Shown: positions 9,168 to 18,620, numbered from the stretch's first letter. The stretch is 64,000 nt of DNA from Rhizobiales bacterium IMCC20636 (GCA_016865015.1 CP018226.1:1829001-1893000); one strand, 5' to 3'. The notes: generated by a model not told the origin, from the letters alone. Numbers and translations are program-made.

Positions 9168-9619
9168 AACTCGATGATGGCTTCAATTTCAACAGCAACT
9201 CCAAAGGGCAGGGCAGCAACGCCGACTGCGGAGCGCGCGTGAGGGCCCTTGTCTCCCATGGCTGCGACCATGAAGTCGGAAGCACCGTTGATGATCTTGG
9301 GTTGATCTGTAAAGTCTGGTGTGGAATTGACAAACCCGACCAGCTTGACCAGACGTTTGACCTTTTCAAGATCACCAAGAGCGGATTTGGCCTGTGCCAG
9401 AATGTTGATGGCGCATAATTTTGCAGCTGCCTGACCGTCTTCGACGCTCGTATTTTCGCCAAGTTTCCCGATATACTCAAGACCGTTGGCGCCCATTGGT
9501 ATCTGGCCGGAAATGTACAGATGGTTGCCACTGATGACGTAGGGAACATAATTTGCGGCTGGCGCTGCTGCTTTTGGCAGGGTGATGTTCAGCTCGGCAA
9601 GGCGGTCTTCAATCGACAT
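9164..9619 (-). CDS. RidA family protein (YjgF/YER057c/UK114)
   Basis: A 151-aa protein of the long RidA subgroup, with LYISGQIP, the AAKLCAINILAQAKSALGDLEKVKRLVKL core, and ending PFGVAVEIEAIIEF. The canonical RidA arginine is replaced in position and context: the last part reads HARSAVGVAALPFG, so an Arg is present near 130. RidA deaminates reactive enamines and imines from PLP enzymes; subgroups without clear activity also exist. It is first in a minus-strand block with GDPD, FemAB-like and HIT genes. Confidence 0.9.
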   Translation of the reverse strand: MSIEDRLAELNITLPKAAAPAANYVPYVISGNHLYISGQIPMGANGLEYIGKLGENTSVEDGQAAAKLCAINILAQAKSALGDLEKVKRLVKLVGFVNSTPDFTDQPKIINGASDFMVAAMGDKGPHARSAVGVAALPFGVAVEIEAIIEF

Positions 9620-9802
9620 AATTCAATCCATGGGTCTCAGTTGTTGGTCGGCGTTCAGGATAGTCATCCTGATATCGTGCCTGTTCAGTTTTTAACTTGT
9701 CACAGGGTGGCAAAGCGATCCACAGTTAATTGACGCTGAGTCCGGCAGATCATGATAGTCTGTCACGCCATAATTCTAGAACAAAACAGGATCTTTCTTG
9801 CG

Positions 9803-10627
9803 ATGAAACGAAATTTCTTACAGCCAATGCTGATACTGGCGACATTTGGTGCAGGCGTGCTGCCAGCACACGCTGTTTCGCTTGTTTCGCATCGCGCGGT
9901 TTATGACATTTCGTTGGTTGAGGTGGCAGATGCGGCGTCGATTTCCGATGTGTCCGGGCGAATGGTGTTTGAACTGACCGGGTCGAAATGTGATGGCTAT
10001 GCCGTGCAATACCGCTTTGTGACACGGCTTGGCGAGAAAGATGGAACCTCGGCTGTGACAGATTTCCGTGTCACAACATTTGAAGAAGCAGACGGAAGTT
10101 CCTTCAGCTTTGCGTCCTCCAACTTTGTGAACAACAACAAGGTGGATGAAGTGCGCGGTGTTGCTAATCGGGAAAACGATGAAATCGAGGTGGGGCTGAC
10201 AATCCCGGAAACCGAGAATCTGAGCTTTCCCGGCAGCGCAGTGTTTCCAAGCCAACAATTTGAAAAGCTGATTACCGCAGCGATCGGCGGAGAGAAAATC
10301 GTCCAGCATCTGGTGTTTGATGGATCGGAGAAGGGCAAGGAGATATTTGACGCAACCAGCCTTATTGGACCGCTGGGCCATTTGAATGATGCTGAAAAGA
10401 GCGACCTCCTGTTGTCGATTGACGAAGTGGCCGGGTCAGATTTCTGGCCAGTGACCATCAGCTATTTTGATCAAGGTGACACCGGAGAATTGCTGCCCAA
10501 TTATGTGACCAGTTTCGATATGCATGACAATGGTATCAGCCGGAATATCAAGATGGATTATGGAGATATGGTTCTGAAGGCAGATCTGACCCAGCTTGAT
10601 GTTCTGGAAGCGGATATCTGCAACTGA
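9803..10627 (+). CDS. eipB: Cell envelope integrity protein, EipB/DUF1849 family
   Basis: A 274-aa exported protein with a signal peptide (residues 1-24, ending PAHA). The mature start VSLVSHRAVYDISL is the family signature. EipB of Brucella is a periplasmic beta-spiral protein needed for envelope integrity, with a conserved disulfide. Here the two cysteines are at residues 63 (GSKCDGY) and 273 (ADICN end), consistent with that disulfide. ATG 9803 is chosen because it directly begins the signal peptide and AGGA precedes it; an upstream in-frame start at 9752 would spoil the signal. The stop lies one base from the convergent lysR stop. Confidence 0.9.
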   Translation: MKRNFLQPMLILATFGAGVLPAHAVSLVSHRAVYDISLVEVADAASISDVSGRMVFELTGSKCDGYAVQYRFVTRLGEKDGTSAVTDFRVTTFEEADGSSFSFASSNFVNNNKVDEVRGVANRENDEIEVGLTIPETENLSFPGSAVFPSQQFEKLITAAIGGEKIVQHLVFDGSEKGKEIFDATSLIGPLGHLNDAEKSDLLLSIDEVAGSDFWPVTISYFDQGDTGELLPNYVTSFDMHDNGISRNIKMDYGDMVLKADLTQLDVLEADICN

Positions 10628-10628
10628 A

Positions 10629-11567
10629 TCACAATTGGTCGGCTGGCTCCTGAAGGGGGATTGGCGCTTGGTTGTCCAGCGCGTTCAGCCGGGCCTTCAG
10701 GTGATGGATGTATTTTTCAATCAGAGGGGTGGATGAAAAATTCTGCCGTCTGACGATGCCAACGTTACGCTCAAACTCGAAATTTTCGGGATAGAATCGT
10801 GCAAGTTCTTCAGACTGCATCTCATACTGGCTGCCCTCGGGCATGACGCTGAGTAAACGGGTTTGGCGCAGGCTCTGATAGACAATTTCAATTGAATTGG
10901 TGACGATTTTAAAGGTTGGCTTGGGCTTCTTGTGAAGCGTAAAATAGGCCTCAAGTGCAGTCCGGCCAGCCTCTTCAATTTCGGGAACAATCCAGTCATA
11001 AAGAAGCAATTCGTCAATGGAAACCGGCTTCCCGGCAAAGGGATGGTCGGCGCTGCAAAGCCCGACATATTTGTCGGTGGACAGGCTTTCAACCAGGCAG
11101 GATGGATCATGCATGACCCGGTTTGTCATTCCGACATAAAGGTCAATCCGATTGCCCAGCAATGCCTGGTGCAATCGATCGGCATGATCGGTCATGACCG
11201 AGTAGTCGATGCCGGGATGCAGGGCGTGAAGGTCCAGAATTGCGTCATTCACACTGTGGATGAAGGACCGGCCAACACCAATGCGCACCACACCACTTGA
11301 TCCCTGTGCCATGACCGACATCTCGTAATTCGAGCGCTCGAAATCGAGCAGGATGCGTCTGGCATGCTGTTCCAATGCGATGGCAAATGTTGTGGGTTCA
11401 ACACCACGGGGAAGGCGTTTGAACAAGGTCACGCCGTAGTGCTGTTCCAGAGAATGGATGCTTTTGCTGATCGCTGGCTGGCTGATATTTGCGGTTTGTG
11501 AGGCCTGAAGAAAGCTTCCATGGTCGAACACGGTCAGGAAATGCTTGAGTTGCCGCAAATGTATCAT
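10629..11567 (-). CDS. LysR family transcriptional regulator
   Basis: A 312-aa LysR-type regulator. The N-terminal helix-turn-helix reads QTANISQPAISKSIHSLEQHYGVTLFKR (residues 23-50), followed by the effector-binding domain (about 90-300). It is divergent from the sugar ABC operon with 118 bases between starts, which contain a TTAT-N11-ATAA box. This is the classic arrangement for a LysR regulator that controls its divergent neighbour, so it is inferred to regulate uptake and processing of the sulfated-sugar-like substrate. Confidence 0.93.
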   Translation of the reverse strand: MIHLRQLKHFLTVFDHGSFLQASQTANISQPAISKSIHSLEQHYGVTLFKRLPRGVEPTTFAIALEQHARRILLDFERSNYEMSVMAQGSSGVVRIGVGRSFIHSVNDAILDLHALHPGIDYSVMTDHADRLHQALLGNRIDLYVGMTNRVMHDPSCLVESLSTDKYVGLCSADHPFAGKPVSIDELLLYDWIVPEIEEAGRTALEAYFTLHKKPKPTFKIVTNSIEIVYQSLRQTRLLSVMPEGSQYEMQSEELARFYPENFEFERNVGIVRRQNFSSTPLIEKYIHHLKARLNALDNQAPIPLQEPADQL

Positions 11568-11602
11568 GACGTCTCTCCTTGCTCCTTATCTATTCCCAAA
11601 AG

Positions 11603-11621
11603 TTATACAAATCAAACATAA
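11603..11621. promoter_or_regulatory. LysR-type T-N11-A operator box
   Basis: TTAT at 11603-11606 and ATAA at 11618-11621 form a dyad with exactly 11 bases between them, the textbook LysR recognition pattern. It lies 36 bases before the lysR start and 65 bases before the binding-protein start, a suitable position for autoregulation and activation of the operon. Confidence 0.6.
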
Positions 11622-11685
11622 AGAAGCTTGTTATTCTATCTTCTGGTGGGATGATGAGGCCTGAATTTTTTGGGAGGAAATGAGA

Positions 11686-13032
11686 ATGAGTTTCAGAACA
11701 GTTTTAGGTAAATCATTGGTCGTCGCATCGTCGACAGTGGCGGTGCTTGGAATGGGCGTCCTGGCCGCTGCTGCGCAATCGCAGCCGCCAATCAATGTGG
11801 TGATCAACCAGTCACCATGGCTTGAGGGCTTTGCCTCCATCGTTGAGGAATATGAGGATGAGACCGGCAACAGGGTCTCTCTTGATGTCAATCCATATGC
11901 TGGCAGCCTTGAGAAACAGCGCAATGCGGTGCGGTCCGATAAGAGTGAATTCGACCTGCTGATCGTCAACGGGATTTTCTATCCGGAAATGTATCACGGT
12001 GGTTTTCTTGAGCCATTGACGAAAATCGATCCGGATTTTGAACTGGATCCGCAGATTTATACATATGGTGACACACCGTGGTTTGATGCAGAAACGAAGA
12101 CCGTAAACCGCGAGACGGGTGATTTGCTGACCGTTCCGGTCAATCCGAATATTACACTCCTGTACTACCGCAAGGATCTGTACGACGAGAAGGGGCTGAC
12201 AGCACCGGAAACATTCGAGGAACTGCTGGAAAACGCCAAACTGTTCCACAACCCACCGGAAATGTACGGAATTGTTCAGCGCGCAAGCCGAGCAGCTGTC
12301 TCGGTTACCTGGGATTTCTTTCCCTACATCAATGGCTATGGCGGATCGTTTTTCCAAGATGAATCCATTGGAGATTACGTTGTCACCATCAACAGTGAAG
12401 CAGGCCGCAAGGCACTGGAAATGTACATCACTCTGGCCAAGGAAGCCGGACCGGAAAATACCGCCAGCCTGACCCAGGGGGATCTGATCCAGTTCCTGGT
12501 GACCGGTAAGGCTGCGCATTCGGTGCTGCCGGTGGCCGCATGGGCACAGATGGATGATCCGAACAAATCCATCATTCCCGGTAAGATCGACTATGCAACA
12601 TTGCCACATGCTGACGGATTTGCGTCCACGCCTGCTTTGGGTCACTGGTTGGCCGGCATTCCAAAAAATCTGGACGATGCCCAGAAAGTGGCCGCGCTGG
12701 AATTCCTGAAATGGTTCCAGAAGCCGGAAACACAGATTGCCTATGCAGAGCTGGGTGGAGCTCCCGTGAGTTCTGCAGCCTACGAATCGGACTTTGCCGA
12801 GAAGCCGGAAAATCGCTACATGCTGGCCATGCGGACAGCTTCTCCACAGGCGAAAGGCCTCTGGACCATTCCAGAAGGTGCTGAAATTGCAGCGATTACG
12901 GAACTGGGTTTGAACCGTGCTGTTGCCGGTGAGATCACCGTTGTTGACGCGCTCAATTCCATGGCGAAAGATATGGAGAAAGTTCTGTCTGACGCCGGTT
13001 ACAAAACAGGCCGTCTGCCTGATCTGAAATAG
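11686..13032 (+). CDS. Sugar ABC transporter substrate-binding protein
   Basis: A 448-aa family 1 extracellular solute-binding protein. The signal peptide covers about residues 1-34 (ending AAAAQS) and has no lipobox, so the protein is a free periplasmic one. The mature protein has the LEGFASIVEEYEDETGNRV start and the NPNITLLYYRKDLYDEKGL hinge typical of MalE-type proteins. ATG 11686 is chosen because GGGAGGA (11672-11678) is seven bases upstream; ATG 11680 is too close. It heads an operon with two permeases, DUF4432, a sulfatase and an ATPase. The substrate is not known, but a sulfated carbohydrate is inferred from the sulfatase. Confidence 0.92.
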   Translation: MSFRTVLGKSLVVASSTVAVLGMGVLAAAAQSQPPINVVINQSPWLEGFASIVEEYEDETGNRVSLDVNPYAGSLEKQRNAVRSDKSEFDLLIVNGIFYPEMYHGGFLEPLTKIDPDFELDPQIYTYGDTPWFDAETKTVNRETGDLLTVPVNPNITLLYYRKDLYDEKGLTAPETFEELLENAKLFHNPPEMYGIVQRASRAAVSVTWDFFPYINGYGGSFFQDESIGDYVVTINSEAGRKALEMYITLAKEAGPENTASLTQGDLIQFLVTGKAAHSVLPVAAWAQMDDPNKSIIPGKIDYATLPHADGFASTPALGHWLAGIPKNLDDAQKVAALEFLKWFQKPETQIAYAELGGAPVSSAAYESDFAEKPENRYMLAMRTASPQAKGLWTIPEGAEIAAITELGLNRAVAGEITVVDALNSMAKDMEKVLSDAGYKTGRLPDLK

Positions 13033-13048
13033 CAGATCCTCCCGGGGG

Positions 13049-13080
13049 GCCCCGTTCGTCGCAGTGATGCAGGACGGGGC
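13049..13080 (+). other. Intercistronic stem-loop after the binding-protein gene
   Basis: GCCCCGT (13049-13055) pairs with ACGGGGC (13074-13080) in the 160-base gap between the binding-protein and permease genes. No T tract follows. Such hairpins commonly protect the binding-protein part of the message and lower permease expression; that role is inferred. Confidence 0.55.
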
Positions 13081-13192
13081 TCACCATTTTACAGCAGATT
13101 TTCACACGCAAACTATTTCATGCAAGACATGGCTTCTGTAGCTTTCTTGCTCCGATGGTGTACTCGCTTCGCAACATGAAAGCCGGAATGCT

Positions 13193-14077
13193 ATGACCTC
13201 AGTCCAACTTGGCTGGATGCCCAAATATGGGTCGCTTTTCCCAGCAATTGTGTTTTTCCTCGCCTTGGCTGCATTGCCGGTCGCCAATCTCTTGTTCCTG
13301 AGTTTCATGGAAATCTCGTGGGAAGGCGGCGTTGTCCAACGTGAGTTTGTCGGCCTGGAAAATTACGCGGCCCTGGCCGATGATCCGCTCTTGAAAGCGG
13401 GCATTTCCAATACGCTCATTCTGGTCGTTGTGGCGACAAGCTGTCAGGTCGCCTTGGGGCTTGCCCTGGCGCTTGCCTGCTCCTCTCTTGGAAACAGTTC
13501 ACGTCTGTACCGGACGCTTTTCATTCTACCCATTCTCATTCCGGGGATCATCATCGGCGCCATCTGGCGGTTGATGTATAATTTTCAGTTCGGGATCATC
13601 AATCAGGGGCTGGATTTGCTGGGAATTCCAGCCATTGATTGGCTTGGCTCCCCGCATCTGGCGCTGGCCTCGGTTATCGTCGTTGATATCTGGCACTGGA
13701 CGCCGTTTTCATTTCTGCTGCTGCTGGCAGCGGTTGAAGGACTGCCCAAGGATGTCTCGGAAGCTGCCAAGGTCGATGGTGCGACCGCGTGGCAGGAGTT
13801 CCGCCGTGTCAGCCTGCCGCTCCTATGGCCAGCTATTGTCACAACCTTCATTTTCCGCGCTGTCATTGCCTTCAAGGTGTTTGATGAAGTGTTTTTGCTG
13901 ACATCAGGGGGGCCGGGAACGGCAACGGAAGTGATCAGTTTCACCATCTATCAGCGCTTCTTTCTGCAGGATAATCCGGGTTATGGCTCTGCGATTTCGG
14001 TCGCTGTGATTTTCTCCGTGGCGCTGGTCATTGCGATTGCCCTGCAGATGCAGAACCGGCGGGAGGCAACGCGATGA
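13193..14077 (+). CDS. Sugar ABC transporter permease, MalF/UgpA type
   Basis: A 294-aa inner-membrane permease with six predicted membrane segments and the EAA loop SEAAKVDGATAWQEFRRVSLPLLWP (about residues 186-210) that contacts the ATPase. The length fits the short MalF-like class without the large periplasmic loop. It overlaps the next permease by ATGA. A GGA six bases before ATG 13193 supports this start. Confidence 0.93.
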   Translation: MTSVQLGWMPKYGSLFPAIVFFLALAALPVANLLFLSFMEISWEGGVVQREFVGLENYAALADDPLLKAGISNTLILVVVATSCQVALGLALALACSSLGNSSRLYRTLFILPILIPGIIIGAIWRLMYNFQFGIINQGLDLLGIPAIDWLGSPHLALASVIVVDIWHWTPFSFLLLLAAVEGLPKDVSEAAKVDGATAWQEFRRVSLPLLWPAIVTTFIFRAVIAFKVFDEVFLLTSGGPGTATEVISFTIYQRFFLQDNPGYGSAISVAVIFSVALVIAIALQMQNRREATR

Positions 14078-14922
14078 GCAATGCTGTCAAAACCGAACGA
14101 CGCTGGCCGAAAGAGAAAATCGTGCTGCATGCGGCGATGATACTCGCCGTTATCATCACGCTCGGACCATTTGTGTGGATTGCGTTGTCGGCTTTCAAGA
14201 CGCAGATCGTATTGTTGATGGGCGATATCACGTTTTCACCGGTCTCCTATAATTTTGACGAGGTTCTGTTTGATCGCAGATCAACCTATCCGCAGAATTT
14301 CCTCAACAGCCTGATTGTGGCCAGTATCAGCACGATGCTGGTGATCGTGATCGCCTTTCTGGCTGGGTATTCGCTGTTGCGGATGAACTGGCCGCGTTGG
14401 GTTCTCAATGCTTTTCTGGTCTGGGCCATGCTGTTCAACCTTGTGCCGCCTGTTTCTCTGGCCAGCGCCTGGTATGAGCTGTTTCGGACCGTAAATCTGA
14501 GCATTGACCTGATTTCGCTGACCTTGGCCCATACGACGCTGAACTTGCCGATGGCCCTGTGGTTGCTGATCGCATTCTTCCGCGAGGTTCCCAAGGAACT
14601 GGAAGAGGCAGCTTTCGTGGATGGCGCACGGTTCTTCACATTGTTACGCCGGGTCATCGTGCCGGTCATGATGCCGGGCATCGTGGCGGTTGCAGTTCTG
14701 GTGTTCATTTTCAGCTGGAATGAGTTTCCGGTGGCGCTGGCCCTTACCAACAACAAAACGGCCACAGTGCCGGTTGCCATCGCCAAATTTGTCCAGGAAG
14801 AAGAGATCAAATACACCCAGATGGCAGCGGCATCCGTTCTGTCCGCCATTCCTGCCTTGCTCGCTCTGATCTTCGGCCAGCGCTTTATCGTGAAGGGCCT
14901 GACTGCCGGAGCGGTCAAATGA
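14074..14922 (+). CDS. Sugar ABC transporter permease, MalG/UgpE type
   Basis: A 282-aa permease with six predicted membrane segments and the EAA loop LEEAAFVDGARFFTLLRRVIVPVMMPG (about residues 175-200). It is the second membrane subunit of the importer and overlaps both neighbours by four bases, showing tight translational coupling with the first permease and the DUF4432 gene. Confidence 0.93.
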   Translation: MSNAVKTERRWPKEKIVLHAAMILAVIITLGPFVWIALSAFKTQIVLLMGDITFSPVSYNFDEVLFDRRSTYPQNFLNSLIVASISTMLVIVIAFLAGYSLLRMNWPRWVLNAFLVWAMLFNLVPPVSLASAWYELFRTVNLSIDLISLTLAHTTLNLPMALWLLIAFFREVPKELEEAAFVDGARFFTLLRRVIVPVMMPGIVAVAVLVFIFSWNEFPVALALTNNKTATVPVAIAKFVQEEEIKYTQMAAASVLSAIPALLALIFGQRFIVKGLTAGAVK

Positions 14923-15989
14923 GCGTGGGCGTATTTCCACATGCTGCGCCTGACCTGACGCAGTTGCGCAAATCCTATGCGGATCTGGCCGCCTATGCCG
15001 ATATTCGGCTGGTGACCCTGTCCGACGGCACGGAGCGCGGTGTGCGGGTGTTGGAACTGCGTGCCGGCGGTGGCCTCGAACTGGAAGTGATCGTGGATCG
15101 TGGTTTCGATCTGGGACGGCTGGCGATCAATGGTGTGACGGTCTCTTGGCATTGCCCGAACGGCTACAGAGCGCCGTGGCTGCTCGATTCTTCATCAGAC
15201 CGGGGACAGGGCTTTCTGCGCGCCAATAATGGCTTCCTGAGCACCTGTGGGCTCGACCATATTCGTCAGCCCGAAACAGATACTCTTGTGGACCAAAGCT
15301 GTTATCCCGATAAGGAGATGGACTACCCGCTGCATGGACATGGTGCACATCAACCGGCCCGTCTGATTTCCTACGGCGTTGAGGAAGAGGCCGCGCATCC
15401 GTATTTGTGGTGCGAAGGCGAGATCGTTCAGACAATGCAGTTCAACGGCACGTTGAAGCTGCGGCGGCGTATAGAAGTCCCGCTGGGTGGCGGAGACATA
15501 TCCATACATGACCGGGTGGTCAATCGCGGTCCCACCGTCATGAGCCACATGATGCTGTATCATTTCAATATTGGCCATCCATTGGTCTCGGACAAATCTC
15601 GGATTGACTTGCCAAATGCACAGCATGTCTGGGGGGAGGGTGATCCTCTGGCCCCTTATCCGGAACCGCAAGCGGAACAGAACAGCGCTCTGTCTGTGTT
15701 TGCTATCGACCAGGATGTCACGAGCGGCATTTGCACTGTTTCCAACCCCGCCTCCGGACTTGAACTGGCCCTCGAATTTGATCGCGAAGCGCTGCCATTC
15801 TTTCAGTTGCTGCGCATGACCGGACAGGGCACCTATGGCATCGGACTTGAGCCCTGCACTGCAGCGAGCCGCAGCCGCAGTGGTGCGCGCGCTGCCAATG
15901 AAATGCTGTATCTGAAGCCCGGTGAGGACCGCACCTACACCATCAATATTTCGCTCAAGGCGAACCCACTGACTCAAAGTGAGACCTGA
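14919..15989 (+). CDS. DUF4432 family protein (aldose-epimerase-like)
   Basis: A 356-aa cytoplasmic protein of the DUF4432 group, related to galactose mutarotase. It has ELEVIVDRGFDLGRLAINGVTVSWHCPNGYRAPWL near residues 50-88 and the FLSTCGLDHIRQPE segment. Histidines in PLHGHGAHQPAR and MSHMMLYHFNIGHP are candidate catalytic or substrate-binding residues by analogy with mutarotases. The gene is coupled to the permease by ATGA and lies two bases before the sulfatase, so it likely acts on the imported sugar. Whether it is an epimerase, isomerase or only a binder is unknown. Confidence 0.85.
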   Translation: MSVGVFPHAAPDLTQLRKSYADLAAYADIRLVTLSDGTERGVRVLELRAGGGLELEVIVDRGFDLGRLAINGVTVSWHCPNGYRAPWLLDSSSDRGQGFLRANNGFLSTCGLDHIRQPETDTLVDQSCYPDKEMDYPLHGHGAHQPARLISYGVEEEAAHPYLWCEGEIVQTMQFNGTLKLRRRIEVPLGGGDISIHDRVVNRGPTVMSHMMLYHFNIGHPLVSDKSRIDLPNAQHVWGEGDPLAPYPEPQAEQNSALSVFAIDQDVTSGICTVSNPASGLELALEFDREALPFFQLLRMTGQGTYGIGLEPCTAASRSRSGARAANEMLYLKPGEDRTYTINISLKANPLTQSET

Positions 15990-15991
15990 TC

Positions 15992-17521
15992 ATGAGAACA
16001 GTCTTTATTCTGTTTGATTCACTCAACCGGCATTTTCTTGAGTGCTATGGATCGACACTGTTCAGCACGCCGAATTTCAAGCGGCTTGCGGAAAAGTCCG
16101 TCACGTTTGAACAACATCACGTTGGCAGCCTGCCATGCATGCCGGCGCGCCGCGATATTCAAACCGGCCGTCTCAACTTCATGCATAGAAGCTGGGGGCC
16201 GATGGAACCGTTTGATCAATCAGTGTTTCAGCAATTGCAGGAAGCGGGCGTGCATTCCCACCTGATCACCGACCACTACCATTATTTTGAAGAAGGTGCC
16301 GGGAACTACCACACCAAATATTCCAGCTATGAAAGTTTCCGTGGCCAGGAAGGTGATAAATGGCAAGCCGAAATGGCACCGCCGCTGGCAGATTGGGAAG
16401 CGCGCTATCACGCAGATCAGTTTGATGGCGCGTCCAGCTCATTGCCGTTCCATTACATGGCGAACCGGGACTATCTGGAAAAGACCGGGCAATTCCCGTC
16501 CACCCAGTGTTTTGATGCAGCCTGTGTGTTTTTGGATAAAAACAAGGCGGCGGACAACTGGCTCCTTCAAATTGAGACTTTTGACCCTCATGAGCCGTTT
16601 TTTGCGCCGGAAGAACACCGCCGCAAGTTTGACTCCGACTATGATGGCAAAATCAGAGACTGGCCACCTTATGCACCCTATACGGGACCGTCGCCGGAAG
16701 ATGACGAGATGAAGCGCAATTACATGGCGCTGATTTCGCATTGCGATGAACAGCTTGGTCGGGTTCTTGATTTCATGGATGAGCATGACATGTGGCAGGA
16801 CACCATGCTGGTGGTCTCCACTGATCATGGGTTTTTGCTAGGTGAGCATGACTGGTGGGCAAAAAACCGGATGCCGTGTTTCACTGAAATTGCGCATATT
16901 CCGCTGTTTGTGCATCATCCGGACTATTCAAAATGCACCGGTGAGCGCCGCAATGCCTTGACGCAGACACCTGATCTGGCCGTGACGTTCTGTGATGCCC
17001 ACAATGCGCCCGCGCTCGAGCATGCCACGGGTCGGTCTGTCCTGCCGCTGATTGCTGATGCTGACGCCAGCAACCATGATGCACTTATTTTTGGGTATTT
17101 TGGTGGTGCCATGAACCTCACCGATGGGCAACATACCTATTTCCGGTACCCGGAAAACATGTTGGATCAGCCGCTTTATCAATACACCTTGATGCCGAAC
17201 CATATGCTGCATTCATTTTCGCGAGAAGAGTTTCAGGATGCTGAATTGATTGACGATCTGGCTTATGCGCAGAACTGGAAGGTGCTGCGGTTGAAGGTGA
17301 CCGATAGTCCGGGCTGGTACCGTTCCCACGGCCCCGGCGCGATGGAGGAATGCGAATCCGCTCTCTATGATCTCACAGTTGATCCGGGCCAGAAAAACCC
17401 GATCCAGGACGCTGACGTTGAACAGAAGTTGATGACTGTCATGGCGGAGCTAATGGCGGCGTCCATGGCACCACCGGAAGCGTTTGAACGTTTGGGCATT
17501 TCTCGCGGTCAGGACATATAA
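15992..17521 (+). CDS. Cytoplasmic sulfatase (formylglycine-dependent type)
   Basis: A 509-aa alkaline-phosphatase-superfamily enzyme. The sulfatase signature C-x-P-x-R is present as C49-M-P-A-R53, the cysteine being the one converted to formylglycine. Metal ligands are visible in LFDS (D9) and STDHGFLLGEHDWW near residue 277. There is no signal peptide, whereas most marine polysaccharide sulfatases are exported. Within this operon it would therefore remove sulfate from a sugar already brought in by the ABC importer. A maturation enzyme is not in the window. A phosphonate monoester or phosphodiester hydrolase role is possible for this superfamily but less favoured. Confidence 0.85.
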   Translation: MRTVFILFDSLNRHFLECYGSTLFSTPNFKRLAEKSVTFEQHHVGSLPCMPARRDIQTGRLNFMHRSWGPMEPFDQSVFQQLQEAGVHSHLITDHYHYFEEGAGNYHTKYSSYESFRGQEGDKWQAEMAPPLADWEARYHADQFDGASSSLPFHYMANRDYLEKTGQFPSTQCFDAACVFLDKNKAADNWLLQIETFDPHEPFFAPEEHRRKFDSDYDGKIRDWPPYAPYTGPSPEDDEMKRNYMALISHCDEQLGRVLDFMDEHDMWQDTMLVVSTDHGFLLGEHDWWAKNRMPCFTEIAHIPLFVHHPDYSKCTGERRNALTQTPDLAVTFCDAHNAPALEHATGRSVLPLIADADASNHDALIFGYFGGAMNLTDGQHTYFRYPENMLDQPLYQYTLMPNHMLHSFSREEFQDAELIDDLAYAQNWKVLRLKVTDSPGWYRSHGPGAMEECESALYDLTVDPGQKNPIQDADVEQKLMTVMAELMAASMAPPEAFERLGISRGQDI

Positions 17522-17522
17522 G

Positions 17523-18587
17523 ATGGCGACGTTGGAGTTGAAAAATATTCGGAAGTCTTTTGGTGATGTGGAGGTGCTTCATGGCATCGACGCTTCCATT
17601 CAGGACAGCGAATTTGTTGCCATCCTTGGCGAAAGTGGCTGTGGCAAGTCGACGCTTTTGCGGATTATTGCAGGTCTGGAAACCAGCTCCAGCGGACAGA
17701 TTTTGATTGACAGAAAAGAGGTGAGCAACCGCACACCCCGTGAGCGCGACATTGCCATGGTGTTTCAAAGCTATGCGCTGTATCCTCATATGACGGTCAC
17801 CGAGAACATCCGCTTTCCTCTGGAACTGGCAAACTGGAGCAAGGACGATATCAACGAGGCGACCGACAAGGCCATTGCCATGTTGAATTTGGGGCCTGTT
17901 GCTGCCCGCAAACCAAAGGAATTATCCGGCGGTCAGAGGCAGCGGGTGGCCATGGGCAGGGCGTTGGTGCGCCAGCCAAAAGTGTTCCTGTTTGATGAGC
18001 CATTGTCCAATCTGGACGCAAAGCTGCGGGTGCAGATGCGCGCCGAAATCCGGGATTTGCAGCGGCAATTGGGAACCACATCGGTTTATGTGACACATGA
18101 TCAGATTGAAGCCATGACCATGGCTGACCGTGTGATTGTCATGAACAATGGCAAGGTCGAGCAATTTGGAGCGCCGCTTGATCTCTATGACAAACCGGCG
18201 AACAGATTTGTCGCAGGTTTCATTGGCTCACCGCCGATGAATTTTGTCGAAGGCGAGATCATCGCTGGCGAGACTGTCCGGGAATTTGCCTATCAGGATG
18301 TGCGCTTGAAACTCGGCGCAGCGCAATTGCCTCCGGGTCCGGTGACCATGGGATTCCGCCCGGAGCATGTCACACTCAAGTCTGCCGCGACAGGTGGCCT
18401 GAGAGGCACCATCATGTCTGAGGAAAACACCGGCGATCGAACGTTTCTGGTGGTCAAGGTGGATGGAAATCCCATGGGGGTAACCTCCAGTGTGCGGCTT
18501 GATGTTGGTGTCGGAGATGACGTCACCCTTGTGCCGGATCTTTCCCGTTTGCATTTCTTCGATCCCGTCAGCGAAATGCGGCTCTGA
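17523..18587 (+). CDS. Sugar ABC transporter ATP-binding protein, UgpC/MalK type
   Basis: A 354-aa MalK-like ATPase: Walker A GESGCGKS (near residue 37), Q-loop VFQSYALYPHMTV, signature LSGGQRQRVAMGRALVR, Walker B VFLFDEPLSNLDAKLR, and a C-terminal TOBE-type regulatory domain (about 235-354). ATG 17523 lies one base after the sulfatase stop and begins a canonical MATLELKNIRKSFG. It completes a five-component uptake and processing operon started by the binding protein at 11686. Confidence 0.95.
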   Translation: MATLELKNIRKSFGDVEVLHGIDASIQDSEFVAILGESGCGKSTLLRIIAGLETSSSGQILIDRKEVSNRTPRERDIAMVFQSYALYPHMTVTENIRFPLELANWSKDDINEATDKAIAMLNLGPVAARKPKELSGGQRQRVAMGRALVRQPKVFLFDEPLSNLDAKLRVQMRAEIRDLQRQLGTTSVYVTHDQIEAMTMADRVIVMNNGKVEQFGAPLDLYDKPANRFVAGFIGSPPMNFVEGEIIAGETVREFAYQDVRLKLGAAQLPPGPVTMGFRPEHVTLKSAATGGLRGTIMSEENTGDRTFLVVKVDGNPMGVTSSVRLDVGVGDDVTLVPDLSRLHFFDPVSEMRL

Positions 18588-18620
18588 GCCTGATTCTGTT
18601 GGTCTGAGCTTTTCGTTTTT

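Noticed and set aside
14286-15152. 288-residue frame opposite the second permease and DUF4432 genes
   Set aside because: It is a shadow of two well-supported genes and contains no recognisable domain.
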